Shown one piece after another: positions 8,406 to 16,894 of a stretch of DNA of 64,000 nt; position 1 is the stretch's first letter; each line of letters opens with the position of its first letter. The translations under genes and the position numbers were made by a program. The DNA is taken from positions 2,979,350-3,043,349 of the forward strand of contig NZ_CH672414.1 in NCBI RefSeq assembly GCF_000152785.1. Direction: 5' to 3'. Source of the DNA: Yoonia vestfoldensis SKA53 (lineage in GTDB: Bacteria > Pseudomonadota > Alphaproteobacteria > Rhodobacterales > Rhodobacteraceae). The notes below the pieces were generated by a model. It was not told the origin of the DNA and did no database searches. It saw only the letters and a program-made list of their open reading frames with translations.

Positions 8406-9096
8406 GCCAGCGCTGGTCCAGCGCGTCGATTGCGGCAGGGTCAAAGCGCCCTTCCTCTTTCCAGTATTTGCCGGATGGGACGTAATATCCAAGCCGGGCC
8501 TCTTCGTCCAATGCCGCCTTTGCCTCGGCAAGGTCATAGGGCAGCGGCTGCGCAATGGCTGTCGCCTGTGGCGTGGAGCGCGGAAAGACCAGCCGGCTTT
8601 CGTCCAGTGACAGGTTGACGACAGCACAGCCGCGCGCGGCAGCCATCAGCATGAACCGCGCCGATTTCGCTTCGAGCGAGCGCAAAGTGACGTCGGCGCG
8701 CAACGGGTCGGCTGTGCCGGTGCCATAGAAATGCGTCTGGCTTTGCGCGGGATAGACCATATCGCAGCCCATCATCGCAATCACGCGTGGCTTGAGCGCC
8801 GCCAGCGCCCAATAGCCTGCGGTAAAGGCCATCGTCCCGCCGGCATAAACAAAGCCGCCAAATGCGTTCTGCAAGGGAACATAATCGGCGGCTCTGATAA
8901 TCCGCTGCTCTGGGGCCAGCGCGCGCGGCATGCGCGCTGCCGGAAAATCATCAGGATGGATCAGATCGTCCCAATCGGGGCGCACCGCCCAGGCGTTGTT
9001 GATCGCCACGATCCGGTCGAATGGATGGCGCGGCCAGTCACGGGTTTCCACAACATTCGGGCCACTGCCCAGCACCAGAACAACCGCCATCATCAT
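8371..9096 (-). CDS. Unknown protein, possibly GT42/DUF115-like glycan enzyme
   Basis: I do not recognise this 241-residue protein with certainty. It opens with a strand and glycine turn VVLVLGSGPNVVE and later has GTMAFTAGYWALAALKPRVIAMMGCDM. A G-[SN]-G-P opening, followed by a helix of small residues and a strand ending G-x-D, is the layout of GT42 sialyltransferases and DUF115/MptE-like proteins. It lies next to a sulfotransferase and a glycosyltransferase, so a role in making a surface glycan is plausible but inferred. The start may be any of three neighbouring ATGs at 9090-9096. Its tail overlaps the convergent kinase gene by 35 nt. Confidence 0.75.
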   Translation of the reverse strand: MMMAVVLVLGSGPNVVETRDWPRHPFDRIVAINNAWAVRPDWDDLIHPDDFPAARMPRALAPEQRIIRAADYVPLQNAFGGFVYAGGTMAFTAGYWALAALKPRVIAMMGCDMVYPAQSQTHFYGTGTADPLRADVTLRSLEAKSARFMLMAAARGCAVVNLSLDESRLVFPRSTPQATAIAQPLPYDLAEAKAALDEEARLGYYVPSGKYWKEEGRFDPAAIDALDQRWLKAAGVLQTAS

Positions 9097-9150
9097 TTTC
9101 CTTGCATCACCCGATGTCTGGCAGATAACCCAGCATCAAGCGATGTCGAG

Positions 9151-9196
9151 AAAAACTTTTATGCCTCCGGCGGGGATATTTGGGCTCGAACGATGC
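9151..9196 (+). repeat. Dispersed intergenic motif, full-length copy
   Basis: This copy shows the longest form of the motif: AAAAACTTTT, then GCCTCCGGCGGGGATATTT, then GGGCTCGAACGATG. It points away from the neighbouring minus-strand gene start. Confidence 0.7.
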
Positions 9197-9314
9197 AAAA
9201 GATAACCGCCATCCATCACTTGGTCGCCCGGCGCTTTGCAACAGATGGCGGCATCGTTGTCGGCGGTCATCGGCATCCCTGCCTGTACCGCAGCATCAGC
9301 ATGGCGCATTAACC

Positions 9315-9329
9315 TTAACATCCCCTTAA
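9315..9329. promoter_or_regulatory. Possible CtrA-binding site TTAA-N7-TTAA
   Basis: TTAA (9315-9318) and TTAA (9326-9329) are separated by seven bases, the published spacing of the CtrA cell-cycle regulator box of alphaproteobacteria. Such a short AT-only pattern can occur by chance, although TTAA is uncommon in DNA this GC-rich. It lies about 220 bp upstream of the minus-strand gene starting at 9096. Confidence 0.3.
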
Positions 9330-9332
9330 ACG

Positions 9333-9362
9333 GCATCGTTCGAGCAAAAATATCCTCGGGGG
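9333..9362 (-). repeat. Dispersed intergenic motif, copy downstream of sulfotransferase
   Basis: On the minus strand this reads CCCCCGAGGATATTTTTGCT followed by CGAACGATGC. It follows the sulfotransferase stop and its hairpin in the same orientation, and forms the second arm of the inverted pair with 9174-9196. Confidence 0.7.
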
Positions 9363-9380
9363 TGAGGCGCGCCAGCGCCG

Positions 9381-9399
9381 AGGGGGCAGACAGCCCCCT
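9381..9399 (-). terminator. Hairpin at the end of the sulfotransferase gene
   Basis: AGGGGGC and GCCCCCT pair around the five-base loop AGACA, directly at the stop codon. No T-run follows, so termination would not be of the classical rho-independent kind. Confidence 0.45.
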
Positions 9400-10262
9400 T
9401 ACTGCCCCAGCTTGGCATGCACTTCGTCCAGGTCGATCTCGCCCACAGGCATCTTGTTGGCCGGATTTTCGAAATCGTATTTGAACAGCCGGAAATCGCG
9501 TTTGTAGATTTCATAGACCAAGTGCATCGACAGATCGTCGAAGTAATCCTCGACAGGATGCAGCCGCTTGGGGCCGTGGCCTTCGCTTTCGTTGAAACGC
9601 GGGATCGTGGCAAGGTCGATCGCATGGGGCCGGTCGGTCCGGTCCAGCACGGCCTGCATGCCGTCGTCAAATTTTTCGGTCCAGAAGATGTGGTCATAAC
9701 GCCCGCCATTCGCGATGAATGTCCCGATATGGCCTGACATGGCCGACCAGTGGATATCCGGCTCCATCGGTTTGCGCCAGCGGATCGTGTCGCATGCAAA
9801 CAGCAAGAATCGCCGGAAGCTTTTGATCTGATCAAAGGCGAGTCCATCCGCCGGATTGCCCACGTCGATCCCGTATTTCTGGATCAGCTGCGGGACCAGA
9901 TTGCCGCGATAGTAATTTCCGCTGCGTTGCACGCCGCAGATCTTGTCGAAGAACGACGACAGGATGCGGGTATAGGGGTTGCGCACGCAGGTGAAGGCGA
10001 AACTTTTATGCGCCAGCACATTGTCCCGGATCGGCTGCTGGCTGTTCTCCAGCGCCCATTTGTGCAGGCCTGTCTTCGCGTCATGGATGTCGCCGTCGAA
10101 GAACCTGCCGTGATCGGAATAATACATGATCTGCCCGATGGTCGAACAGGCGCATTTCGGCACCACACGGTAGACCATGCTTTCGCTGGGCGTCATCCAG
10201 GTTCCGGGAAAATTGGCCAATGCGATGCTCCTTTGTGCCAAGCTGCGCCCACCCGACGACAT
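9399..10262 (-). CDS. Sulfotransferase family 2 protein
   Basis: The predicted protein (287 residues from the ATG at 10262) carries both PAPS-binding motifs of cytosolic and Golgi-type sulfotransferases: VVPKCACSTIG (5'-phosphosulfate loop) and CVRNPYTRILSSF (3'-phosphate motif). This family transfers sulfate from PAPS to sugar hydroxyls. The start is uncertain: the ATG at 10196 has the better ribosome-binding site (GGAACC), but residues upstream (LANFPGTW) look conserved. It is divergent from a GT14-type glycosyltransferase 79 bp away, suggesting that one glycan is built and sulfated by this locus; no acceptor is known. Confidence 0.85.
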   Translation of the reverse strand: MSSGGRSLAQRSIALANFPGTWMTPSESMVYRVVPKCACSTIGQIMYYSDHGRFFDGDIHDAKTGLHKWALENSQQPIRDNVLAHKSFAFTCVRNPYTRILSSFFDKICGVQRSGNYYRGNLVPQLIQKYGIDVGNPADGLAFDQIKSFRRFLLFACDTIRWRKPMEPDIHWSAMSGHIGTFIANGGRYDHIFWTEKFDDGMQAVLDRTDRPHAIDLATIPRFNESEGHGPKRLHPVEDYFDDLSMHLVYEIYKRDFRLFKYDFENPANKMPVGEIDLDEVHAKLGQ

Positions 10263-10340
10263 AAAGGCAAAGAAACCCTGTCGCTTCAATGTCTGTTTGC
10301 GCTAAAACGCGACAAAGCCAGTCGCGGAACGAAGAATATC

Positions 10341-11918
10341 ATGGCACGTGTCGCCTTTATCCTGCTTTGCCACAAAGACCCCGATGCCATCCTGAATCAG
10401 GTGACACGGCTGACGGCCGCTGGCGATTATGTGGCGATCCATTTCGATGCCTCTGCCGCCCCTGCCGATTACCGCAAGATCACCAGCGCGCTGGCAGACA
10501 ACCCTAACGCGATCTTTGTGACGCGCCGTGTCAGATGCGGCTGGGGCGAATGGAGCCTGGTAGAGGCCACCCTGCGCACGCTGCAGGCCGCGTTTGACGC
10601 CTTTGCGCAGGCGACCCATTTCTACATGCTGTCGGGCGATTGCATGCCGATCAAATCCGCCCATTACGCGCATCGGTTTCTGGATGCCCATGACAAGGAT
10701 TTCATCGAAAGTTTCGATTTCTTCGACACTGACTGGATCAAGACCGGATTGCGCGAAGAACGGCTGATCTATCGCCATTATTTCAACGAACGCAGCCAGA
10801 AGCGCCGGTTTTACGCTGCCTTTGCCTTGCAAAAGCGGTTGAATATCACCCGCGCGGTCCCAACTGGTATTCAGGTCATGATCGGCAGCCAGTGGTGGTG
10901 CTTGCGCCGAAGCAGCGTTGCGGCTGTGCTGGCCTTCACCCGCCAGCGCCCGGACGTGATCCGGTTTTTCCGCACGACCTGGATTCCCGACGAGACGTTT
11001 TTTCAGACCCTTGTTCGCCATCTCGTCCCCGGCCGCGAGATCGAGAGCCGCACATTGACCTTTTTGATGTTCAGCGATTACGGGATGCCGGTGTCGTTCT
11101 ACAACGACCATGCCGATCTTTTGCTGGGGCAGGATGCCTTGTTCGCGCGCAAGATCAGCGCAGAGGCGCATCGCCTGAAACAGGTGCTGGGCGCGCTTTA
11201 TGCATCGGATCGGACGGATTTCACCATTTCCAACGAAGGCCGGACCCTGTTCAGCTTTCTGACCGCGCGCGGGCGCAGCGGCCGGCGGTTCGCCCCGCGG
11301 TTCTGGGAGGCGGAGGCGTCAATCGGGGCGGGGCGCAGCCTGCTGATCATCTTGTGTAAGAAATGGCATGTCGCCAAGCGGCTGACGGCGGCGATCCGCC
11401 AAAGCACCGATATTCCGGCTTTTGATTACCTGTTCCATGAGGATGACACGCCATTGCCCGATATGGGCGGGATCGAGAGGTCGCTGGCCAAACGTGGCCG
11501 CCATCACCGTGCTTTCGTCCGGATGCTGTACGATCATGCGGGAACGGATCGGGTGGTGATCTGTCTGGATACATCCAGCCTTGATCTGCTCGGGGATTTC
11601 CATGCTGACCGCGCCGATGTGCGGATATTGGAAATCGACTGCGATCTGGGTGACGATTATCTGATCGGTCATGCGATCCGTGTGGGGCTGGCCGGGCCGC
11701 AAACATCGCGCGACACCTTCGCGCGCTTGCTGCCCACGATCCGCCGTGACATGATTCATGAACGTGACGCGATCCGCGATGCCCGTTTCAAGAATGCCGC
11801 GCGCCTGCGTGAAACCGCCACCGATGCCGAAAACGCGGCGGCGCTTGCGGTGTTTCTGGGGGTGGACGACACCACAGCACTGGCATTGGCGCAAACGCCG
11901 CATCTGTTTGTTGATTAA
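10341..11918 (+). CDS. GT14-type (core-2/I-branching, beta-1,6-GlcNAc/xylosyl) glycosyltransferase with long C-terminal domain
   Basis: The first half of this 525-residue protein follows the Branch glycosyltransferase pattern: FILLCHKDPDAILNQ, IHFDASA, GWGEWSLVEATL, FYMLSGDCMPIK (about residue 98) and the TWIPDETFFQTL acid motif. GT14 enzymes transfer GlcNAc or xylose from a UDP sugar. The last roughly 230 residues are an extra domain seen in related Rhodobacterales proteins (I recall it as DUF5927 or DUF5928) whose function I do not know. The ATG at 10341 has GGAACGAAG upstream; a longer frame from 9750 would cross the divergent sulfotransferase gene. Confidence 0.85.
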   Translation: MARVAFILLCHKDPDAILNQVTRLTAAGDYVAIHFDASAAPADYRKITSALADNPNAIFVTRRVRCGWGEWSLVEATLRTLQAAFDAFAQATHFYMLSGDCMPIKSAHYAHRFLDAHDKDFIESFDFFDTDWIKTGLREERLIYRHYFNERSQKRRFYAAFALQKRLNITRAVPTGIQVMIGSQWWCLRRSSVAAVLAFTRQRPDVIRFFRTTWIPDETFFQTLVRHLVPGREIESRTLTFLMFSDYGMPVSFYNDHADLLLGQDALFARKISAEAHRLKQVLGALYASDRTDFTISNEGRTLFSFLTARGRSGRRFAPRFWEAEASIGAGRSLLIILCKKWHVAKRLTAAIRQSTDIPAFDYLFHEDDTPLPDMGGIERSLAKRGRHHRAFVRMLYDHAGTDRVVICLDTSSLDLLGDFHADRADVRILEIDCDLGDDYLIGHAIRVGLAGPQTSRDTFARLLPTIRRDMIHERDAIRDARFKNAARLRETATDAENAAALAVFLGVDDTTALALAQTPHLFVD

Positions 11919-11927
11919 GGAAGACCG

Positions 11928-12290
11928 ATGACTTTTGACTATGACGACCAGAATATCTTTGCGAAAATCCTGCGCGGGGAAATCCCCAATCAGACGGTCT
12001 ATGAAAACGACCATGCGCTGGCGTTCAACGATATCAACCCGCAGGCACCGGTGCATGTGCTGGTGATCCCCAAGGGGGCCTATGTCAGCCTTGACCATTT
12101 CGCGCGCGATGCCTCGCCTGCCGAACAGGCCGGTTTCATGCAGGCCGTGGCCGAGGTTTGCCGCCTGACCGATGTGGCCCAAGGGTTTCGCGCCATCGCC
12201 AATACCCGCAGCCACGGCGTGCAGGACGTGCCGCATTACCATCTGCATATCATCGGCGGGCGGCAATTGGGCCGGATGCTGCAGGGCTGA
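11928..12290 (+). CDS. HIT-family (HINT-type) nucleotide hydrolase
   Basis: This 120-residue protein has the histidine triad HYHLHI (His103, His105, His107) and the FAKILRGEIP start of the HINT branch. These enzymes hydrolyse AMP-lysine and other nucleoside phosphoramidates. It begins 9 bp after the glycosyltransferase, so it may share its transcript, although HINT proteins are housekeeping and the association may be accidental. Confidence 0.95.
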   Translation: MTFDYDDQNIFAKILRGEIPNQTVYENDHALAFNDINPQAPVHVLVIPKGAYVSLDHFARDASPAEQAGFMQAVAEVCRLTDVAQGFRAIANTRSHGVQDVPHYHLHIIGGRQLGRMLQG

Positions 12291-12296
12291 CGACGT

Positions 12297-13220
12297 TCAG
12301 GACGTCAGTGACAGGAACACATCTTCGAGATCAGCCTCGCGGCTTTGCACATCCTTGATGGTGATACCCGCCTCGCGCAGCAGCGACAGGATCGCGTCGG
12401 CTGGTGTGGCCCCCGCATTATAGGTAAAGCTCAGCCGTCCATCGTCATGCGCCTGTCCGGTGATCCCCGCGGGCAGGGCGGGCAGGGTCGCGGCGCTGGC
12501 AGGCGTGACGACCAGCGTCTTGCTGTCGAGCCGCCCCAGAAGGTTGGCGGTGCTGTCGCGGATCACGACGGCCCCGTGGTTGATGATGGCAATCTCGTCA
12601 CACATTTCCTGCGCCTCTTGCAGGTAATGCGTGGTCAGGATGATGGTCATACCTTGCTGGTTCAGTTTGCGTACATTGTCCCACAGCATGTTGCGCAGCG
12701 TGATATCGACGCCTGCGGTCGGTTCATCCAGCACCAGAATCTGCGGTGAATGCACCAGCGCCTTGCCCAGCAACAACCTGCGCCGCATCCCCCCCGACAA
12801 TGACCTTGCATAGGCATTGGCCTTGTCGGTCAGCCCGATCAGGTCAAGGATTTCCGCCGTCCGGCGCTGCGATTTCGGCACGCCGTACAGCCCTGCCTGC
12901 ACGTCGAGCGATCCTGCGGGTGTAAAGAACGGATCAAGATTCGGTTCCTGCGGCATGATCCCGATGGCCGCGCGCGACTGGCGCGGGTTTTTGTCCTGAT
13001 CAAAGCCCCAGATTTTTACCGATCCTGCCGATTTCACCACCAGACCCGCCAGAATGTTGATCAGCGTCGATTTGCCCGCCCCGTTCGGCCCCAACAGGCC
13101 AAAGACCATCCCGCGCGGGATATTCAGGTCGATACCTTTGAGCGCCTGATGCGCGGGTGCGCGGCTGGTGGCCGCATAGGTCTTGTGCAGGCCGGTGATT
13201 TCGATGGCGTTGTCGGTCAT
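12297..13220 (-). CDS. ABC transporter ATP-binding protein (DRA/NodI-like exporter ATPase)
   Basis: The 307-residue ATPase has Walker A GPNGAGKS (44-51), Q-loop MPQEPN, signature LSGGMRRRLLLGKAL (from 141), Walker B ILVLDEP (161-167) and the H-loop in TTHYLQEA. The extended C-terminus after about 230 is typical of CcmA/NodI/DrrA-type ATPases that work with ABC-2 permeases. No permease lies on either side: convergent HIT downstream, divergent zinc protein and polA upstream. Its partner must therefore be elsewhere. The ATG at 13220 has GGGGAAAG upstream; the longer frame to 13289 is rejected. Confidence 0.92.
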   Translation of the reverse strand: MTDNAIEITGLHKTYAATSRAPAHQALKGIDLNIPRGMVFGLLGPNGAGKSTLINILAGLVVKSAGSVKIWGFDQDKNPRQSRAAIGIMPQEPNLDPFFTPAGSLDVQAGLYGVPKSQRRTAEILDLIGLTDKANAYARSLSGGMRRRLLLGKALVHSPQILVLDEPTAGVDITLRNMLWDNVRKLNQQGMTIILTTHYLQEAQEMCDEIAIINHGAVVIRDSTANLLGRLDSKTLVVTPASAATLPALPAGITGQAHDDGRLSFTYNAGATPADAILSLLREAGITIKDVQSREADLEDVFLSLTS

Positions 13221-13306
13221 GCTGGTCTTTCCCCTTTGCCGCAGCTGCGGTATAGGGTGACACATAAGGCGGGCAGCGCCCCGCGGCAATCAGACAGGCC
13301 AGATCA

Positions 13307-13486
13307 ATGACCACACCCGCACCGGAAACCCGCATTGTGAACGACTGGCGCGTGTCCTGCGACGGCGGCGAAGCCGGGCTGGGCCATCCGCGCGTCTGGC
13401 TGCAGATCCCCGACCAGCGCGGTTGGGTCGAATGCCCCTATTGCGACGCCAAGCTGATCCACAAGGATTTCGAAGGCAAGGTCTGA
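13307..13486 (+). CDS. Small zinc-finger domain protein (zf-CHCC, NDUFS6-like)
   Basis: This 59-residue gene is short but clear. The product has Cys18, His27, Cys43 and Cys46 in the order C-x8-H-x15-C-x2-C, within [17 protein letters not shown], which matches the zf-CHCC family related to the mitochondrial complex I subunit NDUFS6. In alphaproteobacteria such proteins are conserved and may assist respiratory complex I; this is family knowledge, not shown here. It starts 86 bp from the divergent ABC ATPase and ends 40 bp before polA on the same strand. Confidence 0.85.
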   Translation: MTTPAPETRIVNDWRVSCDGGEAGLGHPRVWLQIPDQRGWVECPYCDAKLIHKDFEGKV

Positions 13487-13526
13487 CCTTGTCCAAGCCA
13501 CATTGTCGCCGGAACGGAGGGACGTC

Positions 13527-16337
13527 ATGACAACCCAATTCGGCAAAGGCTGTCACCTGCATCTGATCGACGGATCGGCCTTTATCTTTCGCGCCTATCA
13601 TGCGCTGCCGCCGCTGACGCGCAAGTCCGACGGTCTGCCAGTAGGGGCGGTCAGCGGTTTTGTGAACATGCTGCAACGCTATGTCGAAAACAACTCTGGT
13701 GCTGACGCTGCGACCCATGTCGCCGTGATCTTTGACAAGGGCAGCCATACCTTTCGCAACGACATGTATGACCAATACAAGGCCAACCGCGAGGCGATGC
13801 CCGAAGAGTTGCGCCCGCAGATCCCGCTGACCCGCGACGCAACCCGCGCCTTCAACATCGCCTGCGAAGAGGTCGAAGGCTTCGAGGCCGATGATATCAT
13901 CGCCACCCTTGCCCATCAGGCGCGCCGCGCGGGGGGCCGTGTGACCATCGTCAGTTCCGACAAGGACCTGATGCAGCTGGTCGGCGACGGTGTCGAAATG
14001 CTCGACCCGATGAAAAACAAACGCATCGACCGCGACGGCGTGTTCGAAAAATTCGGCGTCTTTCCGGACCGCGTGGTCGATGTGCAGGCGCTGGCGGGCG
14101 ATTCGGTTGATAACGTGCCGGGCGCGCCGGGCATCGGGATCAAGACCGCGGCCCTGCTGATCAACGAATTCGGTGATCTGGAAAGCCTGCTTGAGCGCGC
14201 GGGCGAAATCACCCAACCCAAACGCCGCGAAACGCTGGTCAACCATCGCGCGCAGATCGAATTGTCCAAACGGCTGGTCCAGCTGGATTGCGATATGGTT
14301 CTGGATTTCGGGCTGGATGATCTGGAAATCCGCCTGCCCGATCCCGACACCTTGCTGGCTTTTCTCGCCCAGATGGAATTTCGCACCGTATCCAAACGGA
14401 TCGCGGACAAGCTCGGCGTTGCTGCCCCCGTGATCGAAGCGCCAGCCCCCGCGACCGAAACCGCCCCGATTGAGGCCGTGCCTTTCGATGCCGACAGCTA
14501 TGAATGCGTCCGCGATGCCACAGCCCTGCAGGTCTGGATCGACCGGATTTACGAGGCGGGCCATGTCGCCGTCGATACCGAAACCACCAGCCTTGATGAA
14601 ATGCGGGCCGATCTGGTCGGCATCTCGCTTTGCGTGGCGGCGGGGCAGGCCTGCTATATCCCGCTGGCGCATAAGGCGGGGGCGGATGATCTGTTCGGCT
14701 CGGACGCGCGGGCCGAAGGGCAGATGGATATGGCCGCCTGTCTGGCGATGCTCAAGCCCGTGCTGGAGGATGCGAGCATCCTGAAAATCGGGCAGAACAT
14801 GAAATATGATGCCAAGATTTTCGCGCTGCTGGGGATCGCTGTCGCCCCCATCGACGACACGATGCTGATGTCCTACGCGATGCATGCGGGGCTGCACAAT
14901 CACGGCATGGACACGTTGTCTGAACGCTATCTGGGGCATATCCCGATCCCGATCAAACCGCTGTTGGGGTCGGGGAAATCTGCCATCACCTTTGACCGGG
15001 TGCCGGTGGACGATGCGGTAAAATATGCCGCCGAAGATGCCGATGTCACCCTGCGCCTGTGGCAGATGTTCAAACCGCAGCTGCACCAATCGCGTGTGAC
15101 AACGGTCTATGAAACGCTCGAACGCCCGCTGGTGCCGGTGCTGGCGCAGATGGAAATGCACGGGATCAAGGTTGACCGCGATACCCTGTCGCGGATGTCC
15201 AACGCATTCGCGCAAAAGATGGCGGGACTCGAGGACGAGATCCAGAAAATGGCGGGCCGCCCGTTCAATGTCGGCTCGCCCAAACAGCTGGGCGAAATCC
15301 TGTTCGATGAACTGGGCCTTGCGATGCCCGACGGCAAATTGCCCGCCAAGGGCAAGACAGGCGCCTATTCCACCGGCGCCGATGTGCTCGAAGACCTCGC
15401 CACGATCCACGACCTGCCACGCCGTATCCTCGACTGGCGGCAATTGGCGAAACTCAAATCAACCTATACCGACGCGCTGCAGGACCATATCAACCCCGAC
15501 ACGGGCCGCGTGCATACGTCCTATTCCATCGCGGGCGCGATCACCGGTCGGCTCGCCTCGACCGACCCGAACCTGCAAAACATCCCCGTCCGGTCTGACG
15601 AAGGGCGGCGCATCCGCGAAGCCTTTGTCGCGGCACCAGGCAATGTGATCGTCAGCCTAGACTACAGCCAGATCGAATTGCGCATCCTGGCGCATATCGC
15701 GGGGATCGATGCGCTGAAACAGGCCTTCCTTGACGGGATCGACATTCATGCGATGACGGCCTCGGAAATGTTCGACGTGCCGCTCGACCAGATGACGCCC
15801 GATATCCGCCGTCAGGCCAAGGCGATCAATTTCGGTGTCATCTACGGGATTTCGGGTTTCGGTCTTGCACGCAACCTGCGGATTCCGCGCAGCGATGCCC
15901 AAGGGTTCATCGACCGCTATTTCGAACGTTTCCCGGGCATCCGGCAATATATGGATGACACCGTCGCCTTTGCCCGCGATCGTGGCTATGTCCAGACCCT
16001 GTTCGGCCGCCGGATCAACACACCGGAAATCAACACCAAAGGCCCGCAGGCCGGTTTCGCCAAACGCGCCGCGATCAACGCGCCAATCCAGGGCACCGCC
16101 GCCGATGTGATCCGCCGCGCGATGATCCGGATGCCAAAGGCCATCGCCGGTCTGCCCGCCAAGATGCTGCTGCAGGTCCATGACGAATTGCTGTTCGAGG
16201 TCGATGCAACCGCCGCCGACGACCTGATCGGCATCGCACGGCAGGTGATGGAAACCGCCAGCGACCCCGCCGTCAAGCTCGACGTCAAACTCTCCGTGGA
16301 CGCGGGGCAGGGACCAAACTGGGCCACCGCCCATTGA
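13527..16337 (+). CDS. polA: DNA polymerase I
   Basis: The 936-residue protein carries all three domains. The N-terminal 5'-nuclease has the acidic motif EGFEADDIIATL. The central 3'-5' proofreading domain has VDTETTSLDE near residue 349, so its DXE metal ligands are intact. The polymerase domain has motif A LDYSQIELR (about 711), the O-helix KAINFGVIYG (about 767) and motif C QVHDELLFE (about 882). It fills gaps after RNA-primer removal and excision repair. The ATG at 13527 has GGAACGGAGG upstream, while the longer start at 13503 has none. A G/C hairpin follows the stop codon. Confidence 0.98.
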   Translation: MTTQFGKGCHLHLIDGSAFIFRAYHALPPLTRKSDGLPVGAVSGFVNMLQRYVENNSGADAATHVAVIFDKGSHTFRNDMYDQYKANREAMPEELRPQIPLTRDATRAFNIACEEVEGFEADDIIATLAHQARRAGGRVTIVSSDKDLMQLVGDGVEMLDPMKNKRIDRDGVFEKFGVFPDRVVDVQALAGDSVDNVPGAPGIGIKTAALLINEFGDLESLLERAGEITQPKRRETLVNHRAQIELSKRLVQLDCDMVLDFGLDDLEIRLPDPDTLLAFLAQMEFRTVSKRIADKLGVAAPVIEAPAPATETAPIEAVPFDADSYECVRDATALQVWIDRIYEAGHVAVDTETTSLDEMRADLVGISLCVAAGQACYIPLAHKAGADDLFGSDARAEGQMDMAACLAMLKPVLEDASILKIGQNMKYDAKIFALLGIAVAPIDDTMLMSYAMHAGLHNHGMDTLSERYLGHIPIPIKPLLGSGKSAITFDRVPVDDAVKYAAEDADVTLRLWQMFKPQLHQSRVTTVYETLERPLVPVLAQMEMHGIKVDRDTLSRMSNAFAQKMAGLEDEIQKMAGRPFNVGSPKQLGEILFDELGLAMPDGKLPAKGKTGAYSTGADVLEDLATIHDLPRRILDWRQLAKLKSTYTDALQDHINPDTGRVHTSYSIAGAITGRLASTDPNLQNIPVRSDEGRRIREAFVAAPGNVIVSLDYSQIELRILAHIAGIDALKQAFLDGIDIHAMTASEMFDVPLDQMTPDIRRQAKAINFGVIYGISGFGLARNLRIPRSDAQGFIDRYFERFPGIRQYMDDTVAFARDRGYVQTLFGRRINTPEINTKGPQAGFAKRAAINAPIQGTAADVIRRAMIRMPKAIAGLPAKMLLQVHDELLFEVDATAADDLIGIARQVMETASDPAVKLDVKLSVDAGQGPNWATAH

Positions 16338-16341
16338 AAAC

Positions 16342-16369
16342 GGGGCGCGAGGCTAAAACCCCGCGCCCC
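16342..16369 (+). terminator. Hairpin after polA
   Basis: GGGGCGCG (16342-16349) pairs with CGCGCCCC (16362-16369). There is no U-tract, so factor-independent termination is uncertain; it separates polA from the convergent heat-shock gene. Confidence 0.5.
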
Positions 16370-16371
16370 CA

Positions 16372-16410
16372 CTTCTTATTTCCAAAAATACTCCCGCGCG
16401 GCGCGCTCCG
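16372..16410 (-). repeat. Dispersed intergenic motif, copy downstream of hsp20
   Basis: The minus strand reads CGGAGCGCGCCGCGCGGGAG, then TATTTTTGGAAATAAGAAG. The second half equals that of the copy at 54962-55008. It lies just after the stop of the heat-shock gene in the same orientation. Confidence 0.65.
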
Positions 16411-16426
16411 TCGCGGCAGCGGCGGA

Positions 16427-16894
16427 TCAGTTCACCGATTTGGCCTCGACCAGATTGGCCTCGGATTTGCGCGCAGGCGCAATGGCGATCCGGCGGGGTT
16501 TCAGCGCCTCTGGCACTTCGCGCACCAGATCGATATGCAGCATGCCATTTTCATGCAAGGCACCTGTCACCTCGACATGATCGGCCAGCTGGAACCGGCG
16601 TTCAAAGGCGCGGGTGGCGATCCCGCGGTGCAGGAATTTGCGCGTGCTGTCGTCTTCGTCCTTGCGGGCGGTGACATGCAGCGTGCGGTCCTTGACCTCG
16701 ATCGCAAGCTCGTGATCGGCAAAACCGGCCACGGCGATCGAAATGCGCCAGCCGTCATCGGCGGTTTTTTCGATATTATAGGGGGGATAGCTGGTCTGGC
16801 CGACATCACTGGCCAGCGCACGGTCCAAAAGCTCGGCGATCTGGTCAAAACCGACAGTGGCACGGTACAGCGGGGTTAAATCAAAACTACGCAT
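16427..16894 (-). CDS. Hsp20/alpha-crystallin small heat-shock protein (IbpA type)
   Basis: This 155-residue chaperone has the bacterial class A start MRSFDLTPLYRATVGFDQ, an alpha-crystallin domain (about residues 35-130) with YNIEKTADDGWRISIAVAGF and the conserved GMLHIDL strand, and a C-terminal tail rich in charged residues. It would hold unfolding proteins for refolding. The ATG at 16894 has AAGGATGA upstream; the ATG at 16939 is too far from any site. I could not find a convincing heat-shock promoter or ROSE thermosensor in its leader. Confidence 0.93.
   Translation of the reverse strand: MRSFDLTPLYRATVGFDQIAELLDRALASDVGQTSYPPYNIEKTADDGWRISIAVAGFADHELAIEVKDRTLHVTARKDEDDSTRKFLHRGIATRAFERRFQLADHVEVTGALHENGMLHIDLVREVPEALKPRRIAIAPARKSEANLVEAKSVN

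Larger units (their letters stand above)
9097..9398. other. 302-bp intergenic region with inverted motif copies and a possible CtrA box
   Basis: No convincing gene is present. The stretch holds two copies of the dispersed motif in opposite orientation, forming 23-nt arms (9174-9196 and 9333-9355) that match at 21 positions, a TTAA-N7-TTAA site (9315-9329), and a G/C hairpin (9381-9399) touching the stop codon of the sulfotransferase gene. The promoter of the 8371-9096 gene should lie here. Confidence 0.7.

Noticed and set aside
13290..15443. 717-residue open frame opposite polA
   Set aside because: It is antisense to clear polymerase motifs and has no recognisable sequence of its own.
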